Below, piece by piece: positions 39,348-48,587 of a DNA stretch of 64,000 bases (position 1 is its first letter; each line of letters begins with the position of its first letter). The stretch covers positions 29,781 through 93,780 of the forward strand of contig NZ_MKKC01000062.1 in the NCBI RefSeq assembly GCF_001942255.1, written 5' to 3'. The DNA is from Nocardiopsis sp. CNR-923. Lineage in GTDB: Bacteria > Actinomycetota > Actinomycetes > Streptosporangiales > Streptosporangiaceae. Made by a program: the position numbers and the translations under genes. Under the pieces are notes generated by a model. It was given only the letters and a program-made list of their open reading frames with translations. It ran no database searches and had not been told where the DNA came from.

Positions 39348-39955
39348 GCCGCCTCCGTGAATCGCACGCGCACACCGGGACGCAGCAGCCCCGGGGGGTC
39401 GCGGTCCAGGTCCCACACCCGTACGTCGGTGCGGCCGATCAGCTGCCACCCGCCCGGGGAGCTGCGCGGGTACACCCCGGCGAACTCCCCCGCCAGGGCC
39501 ACCGCTCCGGCTGGCACGCGGGTGCGCGCCTCGGGGCGTCGGGGCACGTGCAGGCGCGAGTCGTCGCCCACCATGTAGCCGAACCCGGGAGCGAAGCCGC
39601 AGAACGCGACCGTCCAGGTGGCGGCGGTGTGGGCCCGGACGACCTCCGCCGGGGTGAGCCCGGTCAGCACGGCGACGTCGGCCAGGTCCTCGCCGTCGTA
39701 GGCGACCGGGATGGTGACCGTGCCGCCGTCGACCGCCGGCCGCTCCGCTGCGAGGGGAAGCTCGGTGACGGCGGCCGCGACCGCGTCGGTGTCCGTTCCG
39801 GGCTCCACCCGCAGCAGCACGGTGCGGGCGGCGGGGACGATGTCGGTGACCCCGGACACGGAGTGCCCGGCGAGCGCCGCGCGCAGGGCGATCACTTCCG
39901 CCAGGTCGGCGACCTCCACCAGAACACCGGTGTCGCCGCAGGTCAGGACGCGCAC
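39344..39955 (-). CDS. pxpB: 5-oxoprolinase subunit B (KipI-type)
   Basis: 203 residues of the KipI/allophanate-hydrolase-subunit-1 family. The late region VAFCGFAPGFGYMVGDD followed by VPAGAVALAGEFAGVYPRSS is the family signature, with GGWQLIGRTDVRVWD near the end. It works with PxpA and PxpC. It lies 18 bp after pxpA and overlaps pxpC by 4 bp. Confidence 0.92.
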   Translation of the reverse strand: MRVLTCGDTGVLVEVADLAEVIALRAALAGHSVSGVTDIVPAARTVLLRVEPGTDTDAVAAAVTELPLAAERPAVDGGTVTIPVAYDGEDLADVAVLTGLTPAEVVRAHTAATWTVAFCGFAPGFGYMVGDDSRLHVPRRPEARTRVPAGAVALAGEFAGVYPRSSPGGWQLIGRTDVRVWDLDRDPPGLLRPGVRVRFTEAA

Positions 39956-39973
39956 GTTCGGTTCCTCCCAGAG

Positions 39974-40732
39974 TCAGTCGGTGAAGGGGGCCAGGGTGAC
40001 ACTCTCGGCCCTGAGCTTGTCGGCGACGGTGCGGGCGATCTGCACGGCGCCGGGGCTGTCGCCGTGCACGCAGAGCGAGTCCGCCTCGATTCGGATCTCG
40101 CTGCCGTCGACCGCGGTGATCGGCTCGCCGAGTGCGATGCGCAGACAGCGTTCGGCGATCTGGTCGGGGTCGTGCAGGACCGCGCCGGGTTCGCGGCGGG
40201 AGACCAGGGTCCCCTCGGGGGTGTAGGCGCGGTCGGCGAAGGCCTCGCGGCGGGTGGGCAGTCCGGCCTGCCGCGCCAACCGGAGGAACTCCGAGCCGGG
40301 CAGTCCGAGCACGGCGAGGCCGGGGTCGAAGGAGCGGACCGCCTCGACCACGGCGGCGGCCTGGTCGGAGTGGTGCACGATCGCGTTGTACAGCGCGCCG
40401 TGCGGTTTGACGTAGCGGATGCGCTCACCGGCCAACCCGGTGAACGCGGACAGGGCGCCCAGCTGGTAGAGGACGTCGTCGGTCAGCTCGCCGGGCGGCA
40501 TGTCGACGAAACGGCGCCCGAACCCGGCGAGGTCGCGGTATCCGACGTGCGCTCCGACGGCCACGCCGCGCTCGGCGGCGGCGCGGGTGGTGCGCCGCAG
40601 CACGGTCGGGTCGCCCGCGTGGAAGCCGCAGGCGACGTTGGCGCTGGTCACGATGGACAGCAGTGCCTGGTCGTCGCCCAGTTCCCAGCGGCCGTAGCCT
40701 TCGCCGAGATCGGAGTTGAGGTCGATGCGCAA
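39974..40732 (-). CDS. pxpA: 5-oxoprolinase subunit A (LamB/YcsF family)
   Basis: 252 residues. The N-terminal [18 protein letters not shown] and [11 protein letters not shown] are the defining segments of the LamB/YcsF family; [11 protein letters not shown] and [15 protein letters not shown] follow. The protein provides the catalytic core of 5-oxoproline hydrolysis. It is transcribed after the Nramp-like gene across an 81-bp gap holding a long hairpin. Confidence 0.93.
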   Translation of the reverse strand: MRIDLNSDLGEGYGRWELGDDQALLSIVTSANVACGFHAGDPTVLRRTTRAAAERGVAVGAHVGYRDLAGFGRRFVDMPPGELTDDVLYQLGALSAFTGLAGERIRYVKPHGALYNAIVHHSDQAAAVVEAVRSFDPGLAVLGLPGSEFLRLARQAGLPTRREAFADRAYTPEGTLVSRREPGAVLHDPDQIAERCLRIALGEPITAVDGSEIRIEADSLCVHGDSPGAVQIARTVADKLRAESVTLAPFTD

Positions 40733-40752
40733 CGTGGGTCCTCCTCAGGGGT

Positions 40753-40795
40753 CGTGCCCCGCCCGTGCCCGGTGGCCGGGGCCGGGCGGGGCACG
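40753..40795 (-). terminator. Intercistronic hairpin between the Nramp-like gene and pxpA
   Basis: CGTGCCCCGCCC and GGGCGGGGCACG form a perfect 12-bp stem around 19 nt. Inside an operon it may act as a partial terminator or an mRNA-stability element that sets transporter and enzyme levels separately. Confidence 0.6.
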
Positions 40796-40813
40796 GCCGG
40801 GATCGGGGTGTGC

Positions 40814-42061
40814 CTACTGCAGGAGCGCGGCGATGCCGCCGAGGGCGTTCCAGGCCATGTACAGGGTCAGCGCCCAGGCGGCCCATCCGATGGCGAGCAG
40901 CCAGCGCGGGTAACGGTAGCCGCCGAGCAGGTCCCGGGAGCGGCGGGTGGCCGCATAGAGCATGACGCCGAGGCCGATGGGCAGGATGGCGCCGTTGAGC
41001 GCTCCCGCCAGGACGAGCAATGTGGTGGGGGCCTGACCGGCGACCAGGAAGACCGCCAGTGACACGCCGACGAAGACGGTGACCAGCAGGCCTCGGCGCT
41101 GGGTGAGCACCGGGTGGAAGGTGGTGACGAAGGAGACGGAGGTGTAGGATGCGCCGATCACGGAGCTGACGGCGGCGGCCCAGAAGATGACGCCGAACAT
41201 CCGCAGGCCGACCTCGCCCGCCGCCACGCGGAACGCCTCCGCCGCCGGGTTGGCCGCGTCGGCGATCGCGGCGCCGCCCGCGACCACGCCGAGGACGGCG
41301 AGGAAGAGCACGACCCGCATGACGCCGGTGACGATGATGCCGGTGACGGACGTGCGGGTGATGGCGGAGACGTTCTCACGCCCGCCCTTGCCCAGCTCGA
41401 CCAGGCGGTGCGCGCCCGCGTAGGTGATGTAGCCGCCGACCGTGCCGCCGATGATGGTGACGGTGGCGAGGAAGACGTCGCTGCCGAGCTGGTCGGGCAG
41501 GACCGACTGGCGCAACGCCTCCCCGACCGGTGGGCGGGACACGAACGCGACGTACAGGGTCAGCGCGATCATCGCGACGCCCAGCACGACCAGGATCCGG
41601 TCCAGGGCCACGCCGAGTCGCGCGACGCCGAGGATGACGACCGCCAGGACCGCGGACAGGACGGCGCCCACGCGCGGGTCGAGACCGGTCATGGCCTCCA
41701 GCCCCAGGCCCGTGCCGGCGAGGTTGCCGACGTTGAACACCAGGCCGCCGAAGACGATGAGGGCCGCCAACAGGTAGCCCGCCCCGGGCAGCACCCGGTT
41801 GGCGAGGTCCTGGGCGCGCATGTCGGCGACGCCGATCACGCGCCAGATGTTCAGCTGGACGGCGATGTCCACCAGCACCGACACCAGGATGGCGAAGGCG
41901 AAGGTGGCGCCCAGTTGGGCGGTGAAGGTCGTAGTCTGGGTGATGAAGCCGGGCCCCACGGCGCTGGTGGCCATGAGGAACAGGGCGCCGAGCAGGCCGC
42001 TGTTGAGTGCGACGCGTCCGGGGCGGGGGCGCACCTTGGCGGGCGCGGAGGAGTCGTCCAT
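40814..42061 (-). CDS. Nramp-related membrane transporter of the YcsG type
   Basis: 415 residues and about 11 hydrophobic helices. The first helix reads SAVGPGFITQTTTFTAQLG. Canonical metal importers have Asp-Pro-Gly-Asn here and a Met in helix 6; this protein has GPG and ITYAGAHRL, so classic manganese binding is doubtful. It corresponds to YcsG, the Nramp-like protein beside pxp genes in Bacillus. A role in uptake linked to 5-oxoproline is inferred from context. The start at 42061 follows CGGAGA. Divergent from the GntR regulator. Confidence 0.82.
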   Translation of the reverse strand: MDDSSAPAKVRPRPGRVALNSGLLGALFLMATSAVGPGFITQTTTFTAQLGATFAFAILVSVLVDIAVQLNIWRVIGVADMRAQDLANRVLPGAGYLLAALIVFGGLVFNVGNLAGTGLGLEAMTGLDPRVGAVLSAVLAVVILGVARLGVALDRILVVLGVAMIALTLYVAFVSRPPVGEALRQSVLPDQLGSDVFLATVTIIGGTVGGYITYAGAHRLVELGKGGRENVSAITRTSVTGIIVTGVMRVVLFLAVLGVVAGGAAIADAANPAAEAFRVAAGEVGLRMFGVIFWAAAVSSVIGASYTSVSFVTTFHPVLTQRRGLLVTVFVGVSLAVFLVAGQAPTTLLVLAGALNGAILPIGLGVMLYAATRRSRDLLGGYRYPRWLLAIGWAAWALTLYMAWNALGGIAALLQ

Positions 42062-42093
42062 GGGTGTCTCCGGGTGTGGAGGGGGAAAAGTGA

Positions 42094-42122
42094 CCCACAC
42101 CATTGTGGGATTGTTGAACAAT
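42094..42122. promoter_or_regulatory. Paired palindromes in the GntR/pxp divergent promoter
   Basis: CCCACA-CCAT-TGTGGG (42094-42109) directly abuts the 13-bp palindrome ATTGTTGAACAAT (42110-42122). The second is typical in size for FadR-subfamily GntR operators. Both lie in an AT-rich divergent spacer between the Nramp-like gene and gntR. Confidence 0.6.
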
Positions 42123-42219
42123 ACTTCAATCCAACGAGGACGGTAAAGACCCGGTCAGTAAAAACAATCCGCCGGTACGTACCATGGAGGGGACGAACCC
42201 GCCCCTCGAAGGAGCCCAC

Positions 42220-42936
42220 GTGACGGCCACGGACGACCTCATCGACCGGCTCCCAGAGCCACCGGAGGCCCTGGCCCCAGCGACCAGCCAGGCCGAACGG
42301 GTCGCCGACATGCTGCGGGTCTTCGTCATCGACGGCGCCCTGGCCCCCGGAACGCGCCTGTCCGAGGAGCGGCTCAGCCGCAAGTACGGGGTCTCCCGCA
42401 ACACGTTGCGCGAGGCCTTCCGCCTCCTGTCACGCGAACGGCTCCTGGTGCACCAGATGCACCGCGGCGTCTTCGTCAACCGCCCGACCAGTGAGGACGT
42501 CCGCGACCTGTTCAGCGCGCGCCGGACGTTGGAGATCCCCGCCGTCCGGGGGGCACGAGACGCCTGCGACCGGGCGGTCGCCGCCGTAGGCTCCGCCGTG
42601 GCCGAGGGCCAGGCGGCGCGCGCGCAGGCCGACTGGTGGGCGATGGGCACGGCCAACATGCACTTCCACCGGGCACTGGCGGGGCTGGCGGGCAGCGCGC
42701 GGATCAACGAGTTCATGAGCCAGGTGCTGGCCGAGACCCGTTTGGTCTTCCACGTGATGAACGCGCCAGAGCAGTTCCACGCCCCGTACCTGGACTGGAA
42801 CCGGCGGATCCACCAGCGGCTGACCGAACGCGACGCCGACACCGCCGCCGTCGAGCTGTCCCGCTACCTGGACACCTCCGAGGAACAGCTGGTCACCGCG
42901 TTCACCGCGATGGAGCGGAGGGCGGACGGCCGATGA
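42220..42936 (+). CDS. GntR-family regulator (FadR/FCD subfamily), probable pxp operon regulator
   Basis: 238 residues from GTG 42220, which has GAAGGAG 6 bp upstream; an in-frame ATG at 42184 lacks one. The winged helix includes GALAPGTRLSEERLSRKYGV and NTLREAFRLLSRERLL. The C-terminal FCD helical domain has the metal-binding His pattern in ANMHFHRALAGLAGS and WNRRIHQRL. It is divergent from the pxp operon, and the 13-bp palindrome in between fits this subfamily. It likely senses 5-oxoproline or a related acid. Confidence 0.85.
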   Translation: MTATDDLIDRLPEPPEALAPATSQAERVADMLRVFVIDGALAPGTRLSEERLSRKYGVSRNTLREAFRLLSRERLLVHQMHRGVFVNRPTSEDVRDLFSARRTLEIPAVRGARDACDRAVAAVGSAVAEGQAARAQADWWAMGTANMHFHRALAGLAGSARINEFMSQVLAETRLVFHVMNAPEQFHAPYLDWNRRIHQRLTERDADTAAVELSRYLDTSEEQLVTAFTAMERRADGR

Positions 42937-42975
42937 CGCCGCCCGCCCCGGCGCCCACGACGGGGCGGAACCCGC

Positions 42976-45157
42976 TCAGCGCACGTCCGCGACGGCGGCC
43001 CGATCCGTCCGCTCCCGACCGTCCGAGGGGAGTCCGGGGCCCGCGCCGCCCCTGCCCGCACGCCCCGGCCACCAGGTCCGCTCCCCCAGCTCCAGCGCGA
43101 GCGCGGGGACCAGCAGCGAGCGCACCAGCAGCGTGTCCACGAGGACGCCGAAGGCCACCAGGAACGCCAGCTGGAACAGGAACAGCAGCGGGATGACCGC
43201 CAGCGCGGCGAAGGTCGCCGCCAGCACGACCCCCGCCGACGTGATGACGCCGCCGGTCACGGCGAGGGCGCGCAGCACACCCGCCCGGTGGCCGTGGACG
43301 AGAGTCTCCTCCCGCGCCCGGGACATGAGGAAGATGCTGTAGTCGATCCCCAACGCCACCAGGAAGACGAAGGCGAACAGGGGCACCACGGGATCGGCGG
43401 AGGGCAGGCCCAGCACGCGGTCGAAGACCAGGGCGCCCACGCCCAGGACGGCCGCGAAGGACAGCACGTTGACCGCCAGGAGCAGCAGGGGCGCCACCAG
43501 CGAGCGCAGGAGCGGGATGAGGACGAGGAAGACCACCGCGAGGACGAGCGGGACCACGACCGCGAAATCGCGTTTGGCGACGTCGCGGGTGTCCAGGGCG
43601 GTCGCCGCGGCGCCGCCGACCACCGCGTCGGCTCCGTCGATCTCGGCCAGTGCCCCGCGCAGTTCCCGCACGGTGTCCACGGCCTCGGCGGACTCCGGCG
43701 GGTGCGCGAGCACGGCTTCGACCAGGACGCGGCCGTCCTCGGTGATCGGGGCGCCCTCCTGGCCCGGAGGGCCCGGTTGGCGGACGGGCTCGGCGCCACT
43801 CACGCCGGTGAGCCCCTCAGCCGCCGCGATGACGGCGTCGGTGTGGTCCGCGTCGGCGACGACCAGAGCCGGAACGGCCGTGGAGTCGGCTCCGAAGCCG
43901 CGGGTCAGGGTCTCCTGGCCGTCGACCGCCTCGACCTGGGTCCGGAAGATCTCGGCCTGGGAGCTTCCGGTGGCGTCGAACTGGGGGGCGAGCGCCGCGG
44001 CTGCCAGGAGGAGGACGGCGGTGCCGGTCCAGTAGGCGCGGGGACGGCGTCCGACCGAGGCGGCCACCGCGCCCCAGGCGGGGTGGCCGGCCCGGACATC
44101 GTCGGGACGCCGCCGGGCGGCGTCCCGCGCCCGGCCCGGGGCGAACGGCCAGAACGCTGCTCGGCCGAGGAGGAGCAGGGCTGCGGGAAGGAACGTCAGC
44201 GCCGCCAGGACGGCCGCGCCGATCCCGACTGCGACGACGGGGCCCAGCCCGCGAGACGAGGCGAGGTCGGCGGCGAGGAGGCAGAGCACGCCCAGGACCA
44301 CGGTCCCCGCGGAGGCCAGGACCGGGCCGACCACGCCGCGCAGGGCGGCGGCGACGGCCTCGGCCGCGGTGCTCCGTGCCGCCAGCTCCTCGCGGTGACG
44401 GGCGACCAGGAGCAGGGCGTAGTCGGTACAGGCCCCGACCACGAGGATGAAGAGGATGCCCTGGCTCTGACCGTTGAGGGTGATCAGGCCCGCGTCGGCG
44501 GCGGCGTACACGAGCGCTCCGGACAGCGCCAGGGCGAGGAGCGCGGCCACGATCACCACGACGGGGAGCAGGGGCGAGCGGTAGACGGCGACCAGGATGA
44601 CCAGGACCGCGGCGAGGGCGACCAGGAGCAGGCTCGTGTCGATGCCGGCGAAGGCCGCGGACAGGTCAGCGGCGAACCCGGCCGGTCCGGTGACCTGGGG
44701 TTGGAGTCCGGGCACGGGGTCGTCCGCGAGCACGTCCCTGAGCTGCGCGACGGCCTCGCCGGTGTCGGCGCCGGAGTCGATCGGAACGATGATCTGGGCG
44801 ACGGAGGCGTCCTCCGTCCCGGGGAGGGGTCCGATGACAGCCCCGCCGACCCACGACCGGTCGGCGAGGTCCTCGGCGACCCGGGAGAGCGCCGCCAGGT
44901 CGTCGGCGTCCACGTCCCGCGCGGCGGAGAAGACCACGATCGCGGGTACGCCGTCGCCGCGGTCGAAGTCGCGCGCCAGTTCCGCGGCCCGGGTCGACTC
45001 CGCGCCGATCGGCAGGAAGGCGCTCTGGTCGTTGGTCTGGACCTCGCCCAGAGCGCCGAGCAGCGAGCCGAGGGGCCCGCGCCGACGATCCACGCCACCA
45101 CCGACACGGCCGCCAGCAGTCCGGGTATCCGCTCCGGCGCCCGGTGTTCCGTGTCAT
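42976..45157 (-). CDS. MMPL/RND-type membrane exporter (two frameshifts near the start)
   Basis: About 727 residues after restoring bases near 45121 and 45076. It is a two-fold repeated MMPL protein: helix 1 (LLAAVSVVAWIVGAG), an outer loop of about 140 residues, then five helices including FILVVGACTDYALLLVARHR. A second loop follows, then another helix set with FLVALGIDYSIFLMSRAREE. The two intramembrane GxxxDY motifs are the proton-relay sites of the family. It likely exports lipids, drugs or dyes. The start at 45157 is best guess. It converges with gntR over a 39-bp gap. No mycolate genes are nearby. Confidence 0.85.
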
Positions 45158-45184
45158 CGCAGCACCTGCCTCCACGTCGACGCG

Positions 45185-45240
45185 AATAGCTCTGAAAACA
45201 ACTATCTTGGATTTCGAGCTAATTTGTGCCAAGAGATTAA
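45185..45240 (-). promoter_or_regulatory. AT-rich putative promoter of the MMPL exporter gene
   Basis: This 56-bp block is unusually AT-rich and contains CTTGG and CCAAG as inverted arms about 18 bp apart. It lies directly upstream of the exporter start and probably holds its promoter and a regulator site. Confidence 0.35.
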
Positions 45241-45271
45241 CACGCTCGCCGACGACCCCAGCCTCCCGGCC

Positions 45272-45286
45272 CCCGCCAAGGGCGGG
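45272..45286 (-). terminator. Hairpin after the SDR/DUF2867-like gene
   Basis: CCCGCC and GGCGGG with an AAG loop lie 10 bp beyond the stop of the SDR-type gene. Confidence 0.45.
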
Positions 45287-45295
45287 AGACGCCCG

Positions 45296-46747
45296 TCAGG
45301 CCTCCCTCTCGGCCCGGCGCGCGATGTTGCGCGCCATCGAACCGAACATCAGACCGTGGAACGGTGTGACCACGACCCAGTACAGGTGCCCGAGCAGCCC
45401 GCGGGGGTGGAAGAGCGCCCGTTGCCGGTAGACCGTGCGGCCGCCGTCCCGCTCGACGCCCAGTTCCAGCCACGCCGGACCGGGCAACCGCATCTCCGCG
45501 CGCAGCCGGAGCAGCCGACCGGGAACGATGTCCTCCACCCTCCAGAAGTCGACCGAGTCACCGGCACGCAGGCGGGCGGGGTCCCTGCGGCCCCGGCGGA
45601 AGCCGACACCGCCGACCGCGAGGTCGATCCACCCGCGCGCCGCCCAGGCCAACGGCCACGAGTACCAGCCCCGCTCACCGCCGATGCCCTCGATGACCGA
45701 CCACAGTCGATCGGCAGAGGCGTCCACGACCTGCCAACGCTCGTCCGTGTACAGGCTGCCGCCCGTCCAGTCGGGGTCGGTGGGCAGGGGGTCCGACGGA
45801 GCGGTCGGCCAGGCCGCCGACGACCATCGCGTGTCCACGCGCCCCTCGCACACCCTGAGCAGCGCCAACCGCACCGCGTCGTCGAAACGCAGCCGCTCGT
45901 GGTCGTCGAGCAGGTCGGACAGGTCGTCCTCGCCCATCACCGCGTCGTGGCGCAGCGACTCGACCAGGGGGCGCGCGATGGACGCCGGGACCGGCGTCAC
46001 GAGCCCCACCCAGTGACTGGACAGTCCCGGCGACAGCAGCGGCAGCGGGAGAATGCACCGTCGGCGGATCCCGGCGATCGCCGCGAACCTCTGGATCATC
46101 TCCGCGTAGGTGAGCACCTCCGGGCCACCGATGTCGAAGGTGCGGTTGGTCCCCTCCGGCAGCTGCGCCGACTCCACGAGCAGACGCAGCACGTCGCGCA
46201 CGGCGATGGGCTGAACCCTGCTGCGCACCCACCGGGGCGTCGTCATGACCGGCAGGCGCTCGGTCAGGTGCCGCAGCATCTCGAAGGAGGCCGAACCCGA
46301 GCCGATGATCACCGCGGCCCGCAGGACCACCGCGGGCACGGAGGAGGCCAGCAGGATCTCGCCGACCTCCGACCGCGAGGACATGTGCGGCGAGAGTTCC
46401 ACCCCGCGCGGCGCCAAGCCCCCGAGGTAGACCACACGGCCGACGCCCGCGTCCTCGGCGGCACGGGCGAAGGTGCGGGCGCCACGCGCGTCCTGGCCCA
46501 CGAACCCGCGACCGCCCGACATCGCGTGCACAAGGTAGTAGGCGGTGTCCACTCCGGCCAGCGCCTCGGCCAGGCCGGTCCCGTCGAGCACGTCCCCGCG
46601 CACCACCTCGACCCGGTCGCGCCAGGGGTGGTCCCGGAGCTTGCCGGGACTCCGCGCCAGGCACCGGACCTCATGGCCCGCGTCAAGCAGACGGGGCACC
46701 AGCCGACCCCCCACGTACCCGCTGGCCCCGGTCACGAGTATGCGCAC
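45296..46747 (-). CDS. SDR-type NAD(P)-binding protein with C-terminal DUF2867-like domain
   Basis: About 483 residues. Residues 1-290 are an atypical SDR fold (RILVTGASGYVGGRLVPRLL, YYLVHAMSGGRGFVGQD, VVLRAAVIIGSGSASFEML). The C-terminal 150 residues (DERWQVVDASADRLWSVIEG, GWYSWPLAWAARGWIDLAVG, HGLMFGSMARNIARRAE) match the SRPBCC-like DUF2867 part of this two-domain family. The role is unknown; relatives are described only as oxidoreductases. Start is GTG 46747 or GTG 46756, since a G-rich ribosome site precedes both. The 348-bp gap before marR shows GC-rich direct repeats of GCGCCCCG but no clear site. Confidence 0.8.
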   Translation of the reverse strand: MRILVTGASGYVGGRLVPRLLDAGHEVRCLARSPGKLRDHPWRDRVEVVRGDVLDGTGLAEALAGVDTAYYLVHAMSGGRGFVGQDARGARTFARAAEDAGVGRVVYLGGLAPRGVELSPHMSSRSEVGEILLASSVPAVVLRAAVIIGSGSASFEMLRHLTERLPVMTTPRWVRSRVQPIAVRDVLRLLVESAQLPEGTNRTFDIGGPEVLTYAEMIQRFAAIAGIRRRCILPLPLLSPGLSSHWVGLVTPVPASIARPLVESLRHDAVMGEDDLSDLLDDHERLRFDDAVRLALLRVCEGRVDTRWSSAAWPTAPSDPLPTDPDWTGGSLYTDERWQVVDASADRLWSVIEGIGGERGWYSWPLAWAARGWIDLAVGGVGFRRGRRDPARLRAGDSVDFWRVEDIVPGRLLRLRAEMRLPGPAWLELGVERDGGRTVYRQRALFHPRGLLGHLYWVVVTPFHGLMFGSMARNIARRAEREA

Positions 46748-47095
46748 GATGCCCACGTCCCCCCGCACGCCCGGTGGCGCCGCTCGACCGAACTCTCTCC
46801 CGGGTCCTCGGCGCGCCTCACCCTCGGTGTTCCCCGTCCCCGCCGGTCGCACCCGGCCGGCGCGGAGCCCGAACGCTTCCGTGCGGGCGGGCGCGCACCA
46901 CGCTGACCAGGAGGTCGCGACCGCACCCCTTGACGCGCCCCGCGCCCCGCACGCGCCCCGTGTCGCGCACGGGCCGACGACGGCGTCCTCCCGGCGTGTC
47001 GGCCGGAACCCTCACCGCTCCGAGCCCGGTGCGCGCATCCGCCTAGACTTCTGGGTAGGACCGGACCAGCCGGTCACCGACCCGCCGGGAGCTCC

Positions 47096-47596
47096 ATGGA
47101 AACGGCGCCGGCCTCGCCCTCCGGCGGACCCGACACCCGGTCGCGGGACGACCTCTACGACGCCCTCCAGGACGGCGGGCAGCGACTCGCGGTCGGTCTG
47201 GTGCGCCTCCTGCACCGGATGGCGACCGTCAGCGGCATGAACCCGACGGACTTCCAGTGCTACACGCTGCTGCGGGTGTCCGGCACGCTCACCCCGGGGG
47301 AGATCGCCGACAGCCTGTGCCTGTCCACGGGCTCGGTCACCGGAGTCCTGGACCGGCTGGAGGAGCGCGGTCTCGTGGAACGCACCCGCCACCCCGAGGA
47401 CCGCCGCAAGGTCGCGGTACAGCTCGCCGAGGGCGCCGAGCGCCTCGCCGCGGCCTCGTCACCGGGCATGCGCGACGCCATGACGCGGCTGCACGAGGAT
47501 TACTCCGAAGACGAACTGGCCGTCATCGTCGACTGGCTGGACCGGCTCGACGCGACCCTCGACGGCGTGGTGCGCGCTCCCCGCCCCCCGGCCTGA
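47096..47596 (+). CDS. MarR-family transcriptional regulator
   Basis: 166 residues with the winged helix TLTPGEIADSLCLSTGSVTG, then LDRLEERGLVERTRHPEDRR, the MarR DNA-reading wing. The ATG at 47096 follows GGGAGCTCC. Divergent from the SDR/DUF2867-like gene, so control of that gene, and perhaps of the MMPL exporter beyond it, is plausible. A class IV aminotransferase-like gene follows on the same strand 65 bp later. Confidence 0.88.
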   Translation: METAPASPSGGPDTRSRDDLYDALQDGGQRLAVGLVRLLHRMATVSGMNPTDFQCYTLLRVSGTLTPGEIADSLCLSTGSVTGVLDRLEERGLVERTRHPEDRRKVAVQLAEGAERLAAASSPGMRDAMTRLHEDYSEDELAVIVDWLDRLDATLDGVVRAPRPPA

Positions 47597-47661
47597 CCTC
47601 CCCGCCGCACGTGCGGGAAACTCCGGTGACACAGGTCCCCCACTGCCAGGATGAGGACGAC

Positions 47662-48401
47662 ATGGAACTGAACGGACACCCCGTCAGCACCGGGGAACTC
47701 GCCGGACTCGCCCTGTGCGGATACGGCCACTTCACCACCATGCTCGTCGCGGACCTGCGCGTCCGCGGCCTGGATCTGCACACCGAACGGCTCACCCGCG
47801 ACTGCCGCACCCTCTTCGGCACGGAACTGGACCTGCCCCGCGTCCTCGAACTCGTCCGCCGCACCGCCCGCGCCCATCCCTCCCCCCGCGTCGTGCGCGT
47901 GACCGTCTTCGACCCGGACCTGGACCTGGGCCGTCCGGCCGGCCGCGCGCTGCCCCAGGTCCTCGTCACCACCCGGCCGTTCACCCGGGACCTGCCCCAG
48001 GTCAAGGCACGGGCCTGTTCGGCTCGATCCGCCACCGGCGGTCCGCCCAACTCGACGGGTACGACGACGCCCTGTTCACCGGCACGGACGGCCGCGTCTC
48101 GGAGGGGCCCACCTGGAACATCGGCTTCCTGGACGACGACGGGCTGGTGTGGCCGCAGGCCCCGTGCCTTCCGGGCGTGACCGCCCAACTGGTCGAGCGG
48201 GCCGCCGTCGACCTGGGGATCCCGGTCTCCACCCGGCCCGTCGCCGCCGCGGCCTGCACCCGGATGGCGGGCGCGTTCACCACCAACGCCACGACCGGGG
48301 TGCGCCCGGTGACCGAGATCGACGGCGTCCACCTGCCGCGATCGGTGCTCGTCGACCGCCTCACCGAGACCTACGCCGCCCTGCCGGGCCAGCCGCTCTG
48401 A
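47662..48401 (+). CDS. Aminotransferase class IV-like protein (frameshift near 48010)
   Basis: About 246 residues with one G restored near 48010, joining LPQVK to GTGLFGSIRHRRSAQLDGYD. The class IV fold is recognised from LDGYDDALFTGTDGRVSEGP followed by TWNIGFLD, and from the late CTRMAGAFTTNATTGVRPVT. The PLP lysine normally found before the LDGYD region appears as H/R here (SIRHRRS), so PLP chemistry is uncertain. Related to aminodeoxychorismate lyase and branched-chain aminotransferases. Start is ATG 47662 after GAGGAC. Confidence 0.7.
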
Positions 48402-48421
48402 CCCCGCTCCGCTCCCTTTCG

Positions 48422-48438
48422 TCGGGAATGGTTCCCGA
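48422..48438. terminator. Compact hairpin after the aminotransferase-like gene
   Basis: TCGGGAA and TTCCCGA form a perfect 7-bp stem with a 3-nt loop, 21 bp past the stop. It could be a weak terminator or an operator in the 186-bp gap before the BCCT gene. Confidence 0.4.
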
Positions 48439-48587
48439 AACTCCCGGATCGCGCCACTCAGGCACCCACCCGGACCTCCCCTAACATCCGGAATACACCG
48501 GCCGTCCGCACGGACGCCATTCGACCCCGGACACCGCCGTCCCGGCCGGCAGGGCAGCCGACCCTCCGGGGCTGGGGAGGAGTCACC

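Noticed and set aside
43288..45189. 633-residue frame antisense to the MMPL exporter
   Set aside because: Shadow frame; the sense strand has conserved MMPL helices and GxxxDY motifs.
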